A stretch of 64,000 nucleotides of DNA from Pseudomonas sp. BGr12 (GTDB lineage Bacteria > Pseudomonadota > Gammaproteobacteria > Pseudomonadales > Pseudomonadaceae): NCBI RefSeq assembly GCF_030272895.1, contig NZ_JALRNF010000038.1, positions 4,393-68,392 of the forward strand, given 5' to 3'. Below, in pieces: positions 34,860 to 44,424 of the stretch. Under the pieces are notes generated by a model. It worked only from the letters and a program-made list of their open reading frames with translations. It did no database searches and was not told the DNA's origin. How positions within the stretch are numbered: the stretch's first letter is position 1; every line of letters starts with the position of its first letter. The translations under genes and the position numbers were made by a program.

Positions 34860-37800
34860 TCAGACCTTTTCAATGTTGACGAGAAACGCCTTGTATTCCG
34901 GCGTCTGGGTATTGGAGTCGCCCACGCCCGGGGTCAGGGTGTTGGCCAGGAAACCCTTGCGGGTGGCACCTTCGTAGCCCCAGTGGCAGGGGATGCCGAT
35001 GGTGTCGACGGCCTGGCCATCGACGCTGAGGCGGCGGATGCGCTTGGTGACCACGGCCTTGGCCTTGATATAGCCGCGCTGGGTGCTGACCTTGACCGTG
35101 TCGCCCTGGACGATGCCCTTGTCGGCCGCCAGCTTTTCGCCGATCTCGATGAATTGCTCGGGCTGGATAATGGCGTTCAGGCGCGCATGCTTGGTCCAGT
35201 GGCGGAACAGTTCGGTGATCGAATAGGTGGTCGCCACATAGGGGAAGTCTTCGCGGCTGCCCATGCGCTGGCGGTCGTTTTCGTACAGGCGCGCGGTGGG
35301 GCTGTAGGTCACCTTCGGGTGTAGCGGGTTGTGCGCCAGCGGGCTTTCGGTCGGTTCGTAGTGCTCGGGGAACGGGCCATCGTTCAGGGCCCCCACCGAG
35401 AACAGCCGGCCCAGGCCTTCAGGCAGCATGATGAACGGGTTGACCTTGCCGCCCGGTGCGGCGTTGACGGCGAAGTCGGGCACGTCGACCCCGCTCCAGC
35501 GCGTGCCGTCCCAGCCGATCAGCTTGCGCTTCGGGTCCCAGGGCTGGCCCTGGGGGTCGGCGGAGGCGCGGTTGTAGAGGATGCGCCGGTTCTGCGGCCA
35601 GGCCCAGGCCCAGCCCGGGGTGCAGCCCAGGCCGCTGTCGGCGTTGTCGCGGCGGGCCATCTGGTTGCCCTGTTCGGTCCAGGAGCCGGCGAAGATCCAG
35701 TTGAAGCACTGGGTACTGCCGTCGTCGCGCAACTGCGAGAAATCGCTCAGCAACTGGCCCTTGCGCAGGATCAGCTGGCCTTGCTCGTCGTGCAGGTCGG
35801 CCAGGGCGCGGCCGTTGGACTCCTTGGCCACTTCTTCGGGCTTGGGGTCGAAGGGGTCGGCGTAGTCCCAGGCCATGTTGAGGATCGGCGCCGGGTTGGC
35901 GCCGCCTTCGGCCTGGTACAGCTCGCGCAGTTTCATGAACAGATGGCCGAGGATCTTGCCATCGTGCCAGGCCTCGCCGGGCGGCGCGGCGCCGGCCCAG
36001 TGCCACTGCAGCCAGCGCCCGGAGTTGACGATCGAGCCGTCTTCCTCGGCAAAGCAGGAAGAGGGCAGGCGGAACACTTCGGTCTGGATCGAGGCGCTGT
36101 CGACGTCGTGTTCCTCGCCGTGGTTCTGCCAGAAGCTGGAGGTCTCGGTGGCCAACGGGTCGATGATCACCAGGAACTTGAGCTTGGCCAATGCCGCCTG
36201 GGCCTTGTTCTTGTCGGGGAAGGCCGCGATCGGGTTGAAGCCCTGGGCGATGTAGCCGTTGACCTTGCCTTCGTACATGCGGTTGCTGTAGTTGAGCACG
36301 TCGTAGCTGTCATCCCACTTGGGCAGCCAGTCGAAGCCCCAGTCGTTGTCGCGGGTGGCCTTGTCGCCCCAGAGACTCTTCATCAGGCTGACGAAGAACT
36401 TCGGCGTGTGCTTGTAGTAGTTGACCTGGTCTTCGAGCAGCGCAGTCGGGGTGGTCTGCTTGAGGTAGGTGGCCAGGTCCTTCTGCTCGTCGGACGGCAG
36501 GTTCATGTAGCCGGGCAGGCGCAGCGACAGCAGGCCCAGGTCGGTGTAGCCCTGGATGTTGGAGTGGCCACGCAGGGCGTTGACCCCGCCACCGGCCATG
36601 CCGATGTTGCCCAACAGCAGCTGGATCATGCCCGAGCCACGGATCATCTGCGCGCCGTTGGTGTGGTGGGTCCAGCCCAGCGCGTAGAGGAAGGTGGCGG
36701 TCTTGTCCGGGACGCTGGTGGAGGCGAGGATGGCGCAGATCTGCAGGAAGTCGTCCTTGGGTGTACCGCAGACGCGGGTGACCATTTCCGGGGTGTAGCG
36801 GCTGACGTGGGCCTTGAGCAGGTTCCACACGCAGCGCGGGTGCTGCAGGGTCAGGTCGCGCCTGGCGTAGCCCTTTTCGTCGAGCTCGTAGGTCCAGGAG
36901 CTGCGGTCGTAGCTGCGCTTGCTGGCGTCATAGCCGCTGAACAGGCCGTCGTCGAAGTGGTAGTCCTCGCGCACGATCAGGCTGGCGTTGGTGTAGTGGC
37001 GCACGTACTCGTGCTGGACCTTGTCATGGCTGATCAGGTAGTTGACCACGCCCATCAGGAAGGTCACGTCGGAGCCGGCGCGGATCGGCGAGTAGATGTC
37101 GGCCACTGCGGCGCTGCGGTTGAAGCGCGGGTCGACGACGATGACCTTGGCGCCGTTGCGGATCTTCGCCTCGATCACCCATTTGAAGCCCACCGGGTGC
37201 GCCTCGGCCGGGTTGCCGCCCATGATCAGCACCACGTTGGCGTTCTTGATGTCGACCCAGTTGTTGGTCATGGCGCCACGGCCGAAGGTCGGCGCCAGGG
37301 CCGACACGGTCGGCGCGTGGCAGACCCGCGCCTGGCTGTCGGTGCCAAGGATCCCCAGGGCGCGGGTGAAGCGCTGGTCGAGCGAGCCGGTTTCGCTGCT
37401 GGCCGCCGAGGAGCAGAGCATGCCGGTGGTCAGCCAGCGGTTGACGGTGGTGCCCTTGGCGTTTTTCTCGATGAAGTTGGCGTCGCGGTCATCCTTCATC
37501 AACCGGGCGATGCGCTCGATGGCGTGTTCCCAGCTGATGCGCTGCCACGTGTCCGAGCCCGGCGCGCGGTACTCGGGGTACAGCAGGCGCTGTTCACTGT
37601 GCACGTAGTCGACCAGGCCCGCGCCCTTGGGGCACAGCGAGCCGCGGCTGACCGGGTGGTCCGGGTCGCCTTCGATATGGAAGATGCGTGCCTTGGCGTT
37701 CTTGGCACCGTCACCCAGGCTGTACATGAGGATCCCGCAGCCCACCGAGCAGTAGGTGCAGTTGTTGCGGGTTTCCTTGGCGCGCAGCAGCTTGTACTGG

Positions 37801-37910
37801 CGCGACTGGGTGGCCTGGGCCATGCCCGGCGCGAAGCCCAGGGTCGCACAGGTGGCCGTGGCGACACCGGCGGTGCAGAGCTTGAAGAACTGGCGTCTGC
37901 CGAGTCCCAT
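34860..37910 (-). CDS. fdoG: Formate dehydrogenase catalytic subunit FdoG, Cys variant
   Basis: A 1016-aa molybdopterin oxidoreductase; oxidises formate to CO2 in the periplasm. Seen: Tat signal [20 protein letters not shown], a 4Fe-4S site [13 protein letters not shown]...SLCPKG (residues 51-93), molybdopterin domains ([19 protein letters not shown]) and a C-terminal dinucleotide-binding domain. The active-site position, read as selenocysteine in E. coli (ARV-Sec-HGPTV), is Cys197 in ARVCHAPTV, encoded by TGC at 37322-37320. No TGA interrupts the frame. The start at 37910 begins the Tat leader; the frame extends to 37970. First gene of fdoGHI-fdhE. Confidence 0.95.
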   Translation of the reverse strand: MGLGRRQFFKLCTAGVATATCATLGFAPGMAQATQSRQYKLLRAKETRNNCTYCSVGCGILMYSLGDGAKNAKARIFHIEGDPDHPVSRGSLCPKGAGLVDYVHSEQRLLYPEYRAPGSDTWQRISWEHAIERIARLMKDDRDANFIEKNAKGTTVNRWLTTGMLCSSAASSETGSLDQRFTRALGILGTDSQARVCHAPTVSALAPTFGRGAMTNNWVDIKNANVVLIMGGNPAEAHPVGFKWVIEAKIRNGAKVIVVDPRFNRSAAVADIYSPIRAGSDVTFLMGVVNYLISHDKVQHEYVRHYTNASLIVREDYHFDDGLFSGYDASKRSYDRSSWTYELDEKGYARRDLTLQHPRCVWNLLKAHVSRYTPEMVTRVCGTPKDDFLQICAILASTSVPDKTATFLYALGWTHHTNGAQMIRGSGMIQLLLGNIGMAGGGVNALRGHSNIQGYTDLGLLSLRLPGYMNLPSDEQKDLATYLKQTTPTALLEDQVNYYKHTPKFFVSLMKSLWGDKATRDNDWGFDWLPKWDDSYDVLNYSNRMYEGKVNGYIAQGFNPIAAFPDKNKAQAALAKLKFLVIIDPLATETSSFWQNHGEEHDVDSASIQTEVFRLPSSCFAEEDGSIVNSGRWLQWHWAGAAPPGEAWHDGKILGHLFMKLRELYQAEGGANPAPILNMAWDYADPFDPKPEEVAKESNGRALADLHDEQGQLILRKGQLLSDFSQLRDDGSTQCFNWIFAGSWTEQGNQMARRDNADSGLGCTPGWAWAWPQNRRILYNRASADPQGQPWDPKRKLIGWDGTRWSGVDVPDFAVNAAPGGKVNPFIMLPEGLGRLFSVGALNDGPFPEHYEPTESPLAHNPLHPKVTYSPTARLYENDRQRMGSREDFPYVATTYSITELFRHWTKHARLNAIIQPEQFIEIGEKLAADKGIVQGDTVKVSTQRGYIKAKAVVTKRIRRLSVDGQAVDTIGIPCHWGYEGATRKGFLANTLTPGVGDSNTQTPEYKAFLVNIEKV

Positions 37911-38317
37911 GGGTATCTCCTTATTCTGGCGGCTGCACACAGCAGCGGGCATAGGCATGCCCGGCAACAAGGCGTCGCAAGCGCAGTTGGCTGAGGGTGA
38001 TCACGATTGGTGCAAGGCCCTGTCTGGCGCAGGACTCGGATGACGCGGATGAACGGTAGTGTATTTCCGTACGGAAAGTAGGACTAATCAAGAGGGTCGA
38101 TGGCGCTATCGAGCGGGTCTATCACTGAAGCGTTCAGGCCCGTAATCCTTGGCGTTCGGGGGATGCAACCCTGATGTCCTTTCGACCAAAGTCGTAGGTG
38201 TTACATGCGTTTTGGTTATAATTAAGTAATTATTTATTCTTTTTAATTTTATACGGCGCGAGGCACTCTGCACCTCAAGCACTGCGTGGCAGTGCACCCA
38301 GGACGAGGAAGCAGAGC
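37911..38317. other. Intergenic region between fdoG and the molbindin gene
   Basis: About 400 bp without a credible gene. The part at 38195-38260 is strongly AT-rich (ttttggttataattaagtaa and following) and looks like the promoter side of the molbindin gene; the fdoG promoter should lie near 37930-38100. Confidence 0.5.
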
Positions 38318-38533
38318 ATGACCATCAAGGCGATCAACGTACGCAATCAGTTCAAGGGCACGGTCAAGGAGATCATCGAAGGGCCGGTGGTGTCGGAAAT
38401 CGATGTGCAGACTTCCGCCGGTATCGTCACCTCGGTGATCACCACCCGTTCGGTGCATGAGCTGGAACTGCGCATCGGCAGCGAGGTGATTGCCTTCGTC
38501 AAATCCACCGAGGTCTCGATCGCCAAGCTATGA
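38318..38533 (+). CDS. Molbindin (Mop/TOBE-domain molybdate-binding protein)
   Basis: A 71-aa single TOBE/Mop domain: MTIKAINVRNQFKGTVKEI, VVSEIDVQTSAGIVTSVIT, ELRIGSEVIAFVKSTEVSIAKL. Known: hexameric molbindins store molybdate or tungstate in the cytoplasm. It is divergent from the molybdenum enzyme fdoG and could buffer Mo for it. Its 3' end overlaps the neighbouring regulator by 6 nt, convergently. Confidence 0.92.
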   Translation: MTIKAINVRNQFKGTVKEIIEGPVVSEIDVQTSAGIVTSVITTRSVHELELRIGSEVIAFVKSTEVSIAKL

Positions 38534-39145
38534 GGCGTCGCGCACCAATTGAAAGCGACACACCTGCCCCCCGCGCAGCATGCATTCCAGGTGCTGCACC
38601 TTCCCCCCACCCAGGCTGCCGATCAGCGCCAGGTCGAGCTCACAGACTTCAGGGTGAGCCTCGGCCAGCTGATGGAACACGCAGTTGTGGGCGACGATCT
38701 GTTCCGTATCGCCTGAGCGGAAGAACACCTCGGCTTCGTAGCCGACTTCCTTCATATGCGCAGCGATCTGCGATTCGTCCAGGCGAGTGGCGCTCAGGTC
38801 GCGGGCCATTTTCTCGCCCAGGCGGCGCAGCAGGGCGACCAGGGCTTCATGGCCGATCACATCGGCCACTTCGCTGATCAACAGGTTGGCCAGCAGGTGA
38901 TAGTGGCGCGGGAACAGTTCATGGCCACGGGCACTGAGCTGGTACAACTGCTCGGGGCGCCGGCCGGTGGCGCGCAGTCCGCCGCGCACCACCAGGTCGT
39001 CACGCTCCAGTGCCGCCAGGTGCTGGCGCACCGCAGTACGGGTGACCGCCAGCTGGCTGGCCAGCGCTTCGATGCTCATGCCCTCTGCCCGGTACAGCAG
39101 GGCAGAGAGCAGATCCTGTTGGGTACGTCCCAGGCCTTCGAACAT
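38528..39145 (-). CDS. DeoR/SufR-like winged-helix regulator with four-Cys C-terminal domain
   Basis: A 205-aa regulator. Seen: N-terminal winged HTH (residues 8-65; LLSALLYRAEGMSIEALASQLAVTRTAVRQHLAALERDDLV) and a C-terminal domain with Cys spaced C-X12-C-X19-C-X7-C (HNCVFHQLAEAHPEVCELD..., LECMLRGGQVCRF). The first spacing and overall layout resemble SufR, a [4Fe-4S] repressor of Fe-S assembly genes. Inference: an Fe-S-based sensor. The targets are unknown; it lies between a molbindin and an exported protein. Confidence 0.78.
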   Translation of the reverse strand: MFEGLGRTQQDLLSALLYRAEGMSIEALASQLAVTRTAVRQHLAALERDDLVVRGGLRATGRRPEQLYQLSARGHELFPRHYHLLANLLISEVADVIGHEALVALLRRLGEKMARDLSATRLDESQIAAHMKEVGYEAEVFFRSGDTEQIVAHNCVFHQLAEAHPEVCELDLALIGSLGGGKVQHLECMLRGGQVCRFQLVRDAS

Positions 39146-39158
39146 CGGTGGACCTCGC

Positions 39159-39791
39159 TTAGAACTTGTCCGGGAACTGTTTGACCAGCGCCGCCGTCAA
39201 GGCGTCGGCCAGCGCGAGGATATGTTCGCGCATGTGTTTCCAGGTGGTGGCTTCTGCCTTGTAGTCCTTTTTACCCAGTTCGTCGATCTGGGCGATATGG
39301 TGCCCGCCGTGGGCGGCGAGGAGGGTATTGAGGGTGGCTTCCGGCAAATAGGGGTTGGCCGTGGCGAGGAACTTGGCCAGGGCCTTGGCGTTGCTGGTCA
39401 GGTCGGCCACAGCGGCCTGCTTGTCCTTGGCCGAATTGCCGACGCTGGCATCACTGTACTGCTTGACCGCACCCCAGTGCCCGGCCAGCAGTTTGAGCAA
39501 CTGGTCGGCGGCCGGCTGGCCATAGAGCGGGGCAATGCTGTTGGCGATCGCCGTGGCATTGCTGACCACCTCCTGGCTGGCGACATCGGCTTGCTGGCGA
39601 TTGCCGGCCTGATTGGCGATGACGTAGTTACGGATCCAGAAAATATGCTCCACCCACAAGTCGCGCAGGGCCAGGCGCGTGGTCAGGGCGGCGGACTCTG
39701 CCGCAGGCGCAGCAGGTTGCGCGGCAGGGCTCAGGGCAGGAAATGCACACAACGCCGCCAGCAGCAGCGCAACGAACAGTCTGGTCTTCAT
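39159..39791 (-). CDS. Exported helical protein of unknown function
   Basis: A 210-aa protein with signal peptide (MKTRLFVALLLAALCAFPALSPAAQ) and a helical mature part containing several conserved-looking aromatic and His residues (LALRDLWVEHIFWIRNYVIAN, GHWGAVKQYSD, AAHGGHHIAQIDELGKKDYKAE, TTWKHMREHILALADAL). The HxxH/His-rich helices suggest a four-helix fold, possibly metal-binding, but I cannot name a family. It is 13 nt upstream of the SufR-like gene on the same strand, so the two are probably one operon. Confidence 0.65.
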   Translation of the reverse strand: MKTRLFVALLLAALCAFPALSPAAQPAAPAAESAALTTRLALRDLWVEHIFWIRNYVIANQAGNRQQADVASQEVVSNATAIANSIAPLYGQPAADQLLKLLAGHWGAVKQYSDASVGNSAKDKQAAVADLTSNAKALAKFLATANPYLPEATLNTLLAAHGGHHIAQIDELGKKDYKAEATTWKHMREHILALADALTAALVKQFPDKF

Positions 39792-39977
39792 GGCAGTACC
39801 CTCGGAAGGTGAAGTAGTCTACAAAATCAATTACAGCATAAAAATATGCCGTTATTGCCCCACCCGCCGAACGGTCCCCTAGTCGCTTTCAGCTCCCCCA
39901 AAGTCGCAATGAACAGATGCAATCCCCCCTTCAAACTCCTACGATGTTGCGAAATATTACAAGGAAGGTCGGGGGCT

Positions 39978-40868
39978 ATGCCGTTAAAGGACTTGCTGTT
40001 GGCGTTGGTGGTGATCGTTGCCTGGGGCGTGAATTTCGTGGTGATCAAGGTGGGCCTGGACGGACTGCCGCCGATGTTGCTGGGGGCGTTGCGCTTTGCC
40101 CTGGTGGCGTTTCCGGCGGTTTTCCTGATCAAGCGACCGCAATTGCCCTGGCGCTGGTTGATCGCCTACGGGGCGACCATATCCCTGGGCCAGTTCGCCT
40201 TCCTGTTCCAGGCCATGGGCAGCGGCATGCCGCCGGGCCTGGCCTCGCTGGTGCTGCAGTCGCAGGCGTTCTTCACCCTGTTTTTCGCGGCGCTGTTCCT
40301 GGGCGAACGCCTGCGCGCCGCCAGCGTGCTGGGTTTGCTGGTAGCCGCCGGTGGCCTGGCGTTGATCGGTAGCGAAAATGGCGCCAGCGTGCCGCTATTG
40401 GCCTTGATCCTGACCCTGTGCGCCGGGGCCATGTGGGCCCTGGGCAATATCATCACCCGGCGCTTTGGCAAGGTCGACCTGGTGGCCCTGGTGATCTGGG
40501 GCGGACTGATTCCGCCACTGCCGTTCTTCGCCCTGTCCTGGTGGCTGGAAGGGCCGGCGCGCATCGAAAGCGCGCTGCTGGGCATCGGCTGGAGTTCGAT
40601 CCTGGCGCTGGCCTACCTGGCCTTTGTCGCCACTTTGCTGGGTTACAGCCTGTGGAGCCATTTGCTGTCGCGCTACCCGGCCGGCAAGGTGGCGCCGTTT
40701 TCGCTGCTGGTGCCGGTGGTGGGCCTGAGTTCATCGGCGCTGTTGCTGGGCGAGCGGCTGACGCCCCTGCAGGGGTGGGGGGCGATGCTGGTGATGGCCG
40801 GGTTGTTGATCAATGTCTTCGGTCCGCGCCTGCTGGTGGCCCGGGTCGCCGACCAGGAACGCGCCTGA
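39978..40868 (+). CDS. EamA-family exporter (O-acetylserine/cysteine type)
   Basis: A 296-aa transporter with ten predicted helices in two EamA repeats. Seen: LLALVVIVAWGVNFVVIKVGLDGLPPMLLGALRF at the start of repeat one and LGYSLWSHLLSRYPAGKVAPFSLLVPVVGLSSSALLLGE in repeat two, close to E. coli EamA (YdeD). Known for EamA: export of cysteine-pathway metabolites. The start at 39978 has a GGGGG site. Its last 59 nt overlap the convergent MFS gene. Confidence 0.85.
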   Translation: MPLKDLLLALVVIVAWGVNFVVIKVGLDGLPPMLLGALRFALVAFPAVFLIKRPQLPWRWLIAYGATISLGQFAFLFQAMGSGMPPGLASLVLQSQAFFTLFFAALFLGERLRAASVLGLLVAAGGLALIGSENGASVPLLALILTLCAGAMWALGNIITRRFGKVDLVALVIWGGLIPPLPFFALSWWLEGPARIESALLGIGWSSILALAYLAFVATLLGYSLWSHLLSRYPAGKVAPFSLLVPVVGLSSSALLLGERLTPLQGWGAMLVMAGLLINVFGPRLLVARVADQERA

Positions 40869-42258
40869 CCAGCACCAGCACCAGCAACGGCGCCAGGGTA
40901 AACAGGCCGAACAACCAGGCCGCCGCCTGCCGTGCGCCTGCCACGCCACCGGGGTCGACCAGCCCGGCGCTGTTGCTGACTACGCCGGCCAGGGCGGCGG
41001 CCAGTGCCGTGGCGTAGAGCTGCAGCGTGGTGATCGAGGCCGAGGCCAGGGTTTCTTCGCCCGCACGTGCGGCGCCCAGCACCCGGCTCATCAGGTGCGG
41101 CCAGCCCAGGCCGATGCCCAGCCCGACCCCGGCCAGGGCCAGGCAGTAGCTGAGCCAGCCGGCGAGGTGGCTCAGCCACTGCGTGCGGGGTGTCATCAGG
41201 GCCAGCGCCGGCAACGCCAGCAGGATGATTGCCGGCCCCAGACGCATCAGGCGCTCGGCCGCAGCGCCCGTGCAACCGGCACCGAGCAGGGCGGCCAGGG
41301 TCCAGCCGCCGGCCATGACCGCTGTCATGTAGCCCGCGGCCAGCGGGCCCAGGCCATGGATGCGCTGAAGGAAGTAAGGCACGAAGATCTCGGTGGTCAT
41401 GGCTGCGATCAACAGGCACATGATCGCGTAGAGCACCCCCAGGCGATTGCCCAGCGAGTAGGCACCGGCGGGCAGCAAGCGGCGTTCCGGCCCACGGTCG
41501 CGGCGGGCGACCAGCACGACGATGGCAAGGCCCATGCCGATGCCCAGCAGGTTCCACGACAAGCGCTCGGCCAGGCTCGCAGCCGAGAGGGCCAGCACCG
41601 ACAGCACGACGCCTGCGATCAGCGCATAGGGGGGAGGGCCGGGGCAGGCGTTTGTCGAGACATTGCGATCAAGCTGCCTGCCGACCACCACGGCGAGTGC
41701 CGCCACCACCGGCAGCAAGGCCCAGAATGCCCAGCGCCACAGGCCCGCCTGGGCGAACACGCCGCCGATGGCCGGGCCGGACAGGGTGGCCATGCCCCAC
41801 ATGCCGGAGATCAGGGCCACGGCCCGGGGCCACAGGCGTTCCTCGAACAGCAGGCGGATCAGCGCATAGCTCAAGGCAAACAGGGTGCCGCCGCCCAGGC
41901 CCTGGACACTGCGTCCGCCCAGCAGCAGCGGCATGTTCGGCGCCAGGGCACAGAGCGCCGAACCTGCGGCGAACACCGCCAGCGCCAGCAGGAACGTGGC
42001 ACGGGGGCCGAGGCGTGCGAGCAGTTGCGCCGACAGGGTCGAGCCGATGATCGAGGTCGCCACGAACAGCGTGGTGCTCCAGGCATACAGTGCCAGCCCG
42101 CCGATATCGGCGATCACCGTCGGCAGGATGGTGGTGACGATATGCACATTGATCGCGTACAGGCCCACGCCACCGGCCAGGGCGATAGTGTGCAGGGCAT
42201 TGCGTCCGTGCAGCAGTTCGCCCCAGGACGCGCGCGGCGGAGCAGGGGCGAAGGGCAT
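40810..42258 (-). CDS. MFS transporter, DHA2-type (drug or metabolite efflux)
   Basis: A 482-aa transporter, 12-14 helices. Seen: LHTIALAGGVGLYAINVHIVTTILPTVIADIGGLALYAWSTTLFVATSIIGSTLSAQLLARLGPR and RSVQGLGGGTLFALSYALIRLLFEE, standard DHA2-type segments. No regulator is adjacent. The start at 42258 lacks a clear ribosome site; an upstream frame from 42384 is less plausible because it contains no membrane segment. Confidence 0.8.
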   Translation of the reverse strand: MPFAPAPPRASWGELLHGRNALHTIALAGGVGLYAINVHIVTTILPTVIADIGGLALYAWSTTLFVATSIIGSTLSAQLLARLGPRATFLLALAVFAAGSALCALAPNMPLLLGGRSVQGLGGGTLFALSYALIRLLFEERLWPRAVALISGMWGMATLSGPAIGGVFAQAGLWRWAFWALLPVVAALAVVVGRQLDRNVSTNACPGPPPYALIAGVVLSVLALSAASLAERLSWNLLGIGMGLAIVVLVARRDRGPERRLLPAGAYSLGNRLGVLYAIMCLLIAAMTTEIFVPYFLQRIHGLGPLAAGYMTAVMAGGWTLAALLGAGCTGAAAERLMRLGPAIILLALPALALMTPRTQWLSHLAGWLSYCLALAGVGLGIGLGWPHLMSRVLGAARAGEETLASASITTLQLYATALAAALAGVVSNSAGLVDPGGVAGARQAAAWLFGLFTLAPLLVLVLVRRVPGRRPGPPAGADRRH

Positions 42259-42401
42259 GGGCGCACCGTGCAGAGACGCCAGTGGCGGTGGCTGCAAGTC
42301 TAGGTGGGCAGGGGCTGTTAGACAAAGCCAGCTGAGCGTGGCGGTTTTGCTACCATCGCCTTTTTGTCCGTACACCGCTTGCAAGCGCGAAGGAGAGCAA
42401 C

Positions 42402-42722
42402 ATGATCATCACCACTACCGGTACCGTCGAAGGGCGGCAGATCGAAACCTATCTGGATGTGGTCAGCGCCGAATCGGTCCAGGGCATCAACGTGGTACGT
42501 GATGTATTCACAAGCTTTCGGGATTTCTTCGGTGGCCGCTCGCAAACCCTGGAAAGCGCCCTGAAAGAAGCGCGTATCCAGGCCACCGACGAGATCAAGG
42601 CCCGCGCCCGTGACCTGCGAGCCGACGCCGTGGTGGGCCTGGACTATGAAATCAGCATGCCTTCGGCCCGTGGCGGAATGGTCGTGGTGTTCGTCACCGG
42701 CACCGCCGTCAAGCTGCGCTAA
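42402..42722 (+). CDS. YbjQ/UPF0145 family protein
   Basis: A 106-aa cytoplasmic protein of the YbjQ family, which forms pentameric rings and has no established function. Seen: MIITTTGTVEGRQIETYLDVVSAESVQGINVVRD near the start, then FGGRSQTLESALKEARIQATDEIKARARDLRADAVVGLDYEI. The ATG at 42402 has AAGGAG 7 nt upstream. Confidence 0.9.
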   Translation: MIITTTGTVEGRQIETYLDVVSAESVQGINVVRDVFTSFRDFFGGRSQTLESALKEARIQATDEIKARARDLRADAVVGLDYEISMPSARGGMVVVFVTGTAVKLR

Positions 42723-42884
42723 AGCGGTGGGTGCGACAAAATGGCGCGGCCATTGGTCGGGGTTTCGGCTTTTTGCCCGGGCGGTCCACAAATGACCGGC
42801 TAGTCTCAGGGGCACTTGGGGCGGTATTTTTTCGGGCAATCATCTGTTTGCCGGTACCGGCCCGTTGTTGGAGGGAGACGGGGC

Positions 42885-43073
42885 ATGAGCAATTCCTACA
42901 TCGAAGACAACGGCGACGAATTTCCAATCAACAGCCAGGTACGTTGCGGCCAGGCCGCCTTCCAGCTGGGCTTTGCCCACATGACCCTGGACGATTCGGA
43001 CCAGATCAAGCCCAGCCATCTGCAGCGCGCCAAGAAGGGCCGGTTCATGCCCAGGTTCCCGGCGAAAAAGTGA
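42885..43073 (+). CDS. Small basic protein of unknown function
   Basis: A 62-aa protein (MSNSYIEDNGDEFPINSQVR..., ending RFMPRFPAKK) with a basic C-terminus and one Cys. GGAGGGAG precedes the ATG, and a terminator follows at 43088, so it is a true transcription unit. No domain recognised. Confidence 0.6.
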   Translation: MSNSYIEDNGDEFPINSQVRCGQAAFQLGFAHMTLDDSDQIKPSHLQRAKKGRFMPRFPAKK

Positions 43074-43087
43074 ACCGGTTCTCATCA

Positions 43088-43113
43088 CCCCGCCCCTCGT
43101 GGCGGGGTTTTTT
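43088..43113 (+). terminator. Rho-independent terminator
   Basis: ccccgcc / ggcgggg stem followed by T6, 15 nt after the small gene ending at 43073. Confidence 0.9.
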
Positions 43114-43210
43114 ATGCATTGATTGACCTTGCTCAAGGGTTGCGGATTCGGCGCTCGCCTGAATCGCGCGGCTGTGTCTTACTTGTCCGGCTATCAACAG
43201 GGGGTGATCG

Positions 43211-43513
43211 ATGCGTATCAGGGAAGAGACTTACTGGAAGTGGGCTGACCCGCAACTGCACAGCCGCAGCCATGACGAGGCGCTCAGCGATGGCACCAGT
43301 ATCGACGTGCAGGTCAGGCTGTCACGTACCGGTGCCACGCAGTTGTTCCTCGGCATCTATACCGCCCATGGCAAGGCGATGATCGAGGAGTACTACCACA
43401 GCCGGCCGGGCGAAACCATGAGCCGGGCCATGGTCTGGGGCGTGGACCGCGCCCGGGCGCTGCTCACCGGGCTGTTGCCGCTGGAGCAGGCGCCGTTGCG
43501 GCGTCAGGCCTGA
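43211..43513 (+). CDS. Conserved small protein of unknown function
   Basis: A 100-aa soluble protein (MRIREETYWKWADPQLHSRS... RARALLTGLLPLEQAPLRRQA), mixed alpha/beta, no signal peptide or Cys. The end overlaps the trHb gene by 10 nt, convergently. A GTGATCG context before the ATG gives a weak ribosome site. Family not recognised. Confidence 0.6.
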   Translation: MRIREETYWKWADPQLHSRSHDEALSDGTSIDVQVRLSRTGATQLFLGIYTAHGKAMIEEYYHSRPGETMSRAMVWGVDRARALLTGLLPLEQAPLRRQA

Positions 43514-43926
43514 GCGTGGCGGTTGCGGCTGGCCTGGACGATGCGCTGGGCCGGCACGCGCAACTGGCGCAGCAGGTATTCGGCGAATTCCGCCGAATAG
43601 TCCTGCAGGGCAATAGCGTGTTCCATGCAACTCAACCAGATTTCGCTGTGGGACTCGTCGATCGGCCATTGGGCATGGAAGGCCGGGATGGCGATCGAGC
43701 CGTAGCGCTCCTTGAACAACGCCGGGCCGCCGAGCCAGCCACTGAGAAAACACGCCAGCTTGTCCCGTGACGCGTCCAGGTTGTCCGGGTGCATCCGGCG
43801 TACTGGAAGGGCAGCGGGTGACTGGTCCATCAGCCGGTAGAAATCATCGACCAGACGACGCAGGCCGTCGATGCCGCCGGCGGCCTGGTAGGAGGCGTCG
43901 CCGGTGCCGAATGCGGGGCTGTTCAT
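43504..43926 (-). CDS. Group II truncated hemoglobin (GlbO/trHbO-like)
   Basis: A 140-aa globin. Seen: GGIDGLRRLVDDFYRLMDQSP, HPDNLDASRDKLACFLSGWLGGP, FKERYGSIAIPAFHAQWPIDESHSEIWLSCMEHAI. The proximal His lies in the AFHAQWPI segment and the distal Trp (trHb II feature) in SEIWLSC. Members bind O2 or NO. No operon partner is evident. Confidence 0.88.
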   Translation of the reverse strand: MNSPAFGTGDASYQAAGGIDGLRRLVDDFYRLMDQSPAALPVRRMHPDNLDASRDKLACFLSGWLGGPALFKERYGSIAIPAFHAQWPIDESHSEIWLSCMEHAIALQDYSAEFAEYLLRQLRVPAQRIVQASRNRHAQA

Positions 43927-43974
43927 GGGCGTGCTCTTGAAGGAAAGCGGGCATTGTAGTCCGTTTGTAATGGA

Positions 43975-44002
43975 AAAAGCCCGACCCTTGAGGGACGGGC
44001 TT
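43975..44002 (-). terminator. Rho-independent terminator after PAAR module 2
   Basis: aaaaagcccgacccttgagg / gacgggctt on the plus strand; read from the minus strand it is a stem followed by a U-run, 17 nt past the immunity stop at 44020. Confidence 0.85.
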
Positions 44003-44019
44003 CGATTCTGGAGAGTGGC

Positions 44020-44424
44020 TCAGACTTCCGAAAGCTTGATCAGGCCAACGCCCAGAAAGAACCAGGCTGAACCTATGATGACCAACCAGGCCGAGATGAC
44101 CATCCGACGTTTCAAGCCAGGAGGAAAATTACGCACTTCCTCGGCATTTAGTAGCCCTCTGCGGATACCAAATGGCGGATAGAGCATTGCAGCGCAGATC
44201 GTATTGACCAGATAGTAACGTGATTTCAGGCTCGTAACTCCCCAGATGGGTATCTGCTGCAAGAGCCAGGGGCAGTTGGGAAGCGCTGCAAGCATGATGC
44301 TGAAGCTGCGGCTGCAGGCTATGTGACAGGAAATTGCGACCCCTGACATGCCAATCACAAAAGGCGTGAATAGGAAGGCGAACCGGATGCCCGGATGCCA
44401 GGAGTAATAGAAATCAGTCATCAT
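44020..44424 (-). CDS. Small membrane protein, probable immunity partner, copy 2
   Basis: A 134-aa protein overlapping the PAAR gene stop (ATGA). Seen: membrane segments FAFLFTPFVIGMSGVAISCH, YYLVNTICAAMLYPPFGI and VISAWLVIIGSAWFFLGVGLIKL, with the NFPPGLKRR loop. It aligns along its length with copies 1 and 3 (WGVTSLKSRYYL versus WGATDFKTRWYL and WGTTSLRSRCYL) but is the most divergent, in step with the most divergent effector tail. Confidence 0.65.
   Translation of the reverse strand: MMTDFYYSWHPGIRFAFLFTPFVIGMSGVAISCHIACSRSFSIMLAALPNCPWLLQQIPIWGVTSLKSRYYLVNTICAAMLYPPFGIRRGLLNAEEVRNFPPGLKRRMVISAWLVIIGSAWFFLGVGLIKLSEV

Noticed and set aside
37320..37322. Selenocysteine insertion in FdoG
   Set aside because: The codon is TGC (Cys), and there is no in-frame TGA in the gene.
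35331..37994. 887-codon plus-strand frame over fdoG
   Set aside because: Antisense of a gene with all molybdoenzyme motifs.
38106..38297. 63-codon minus-strand frame before the molbindin
   Set aside because: Lies in the AT-rich promoter region, no ribosome site, no family resemblance.
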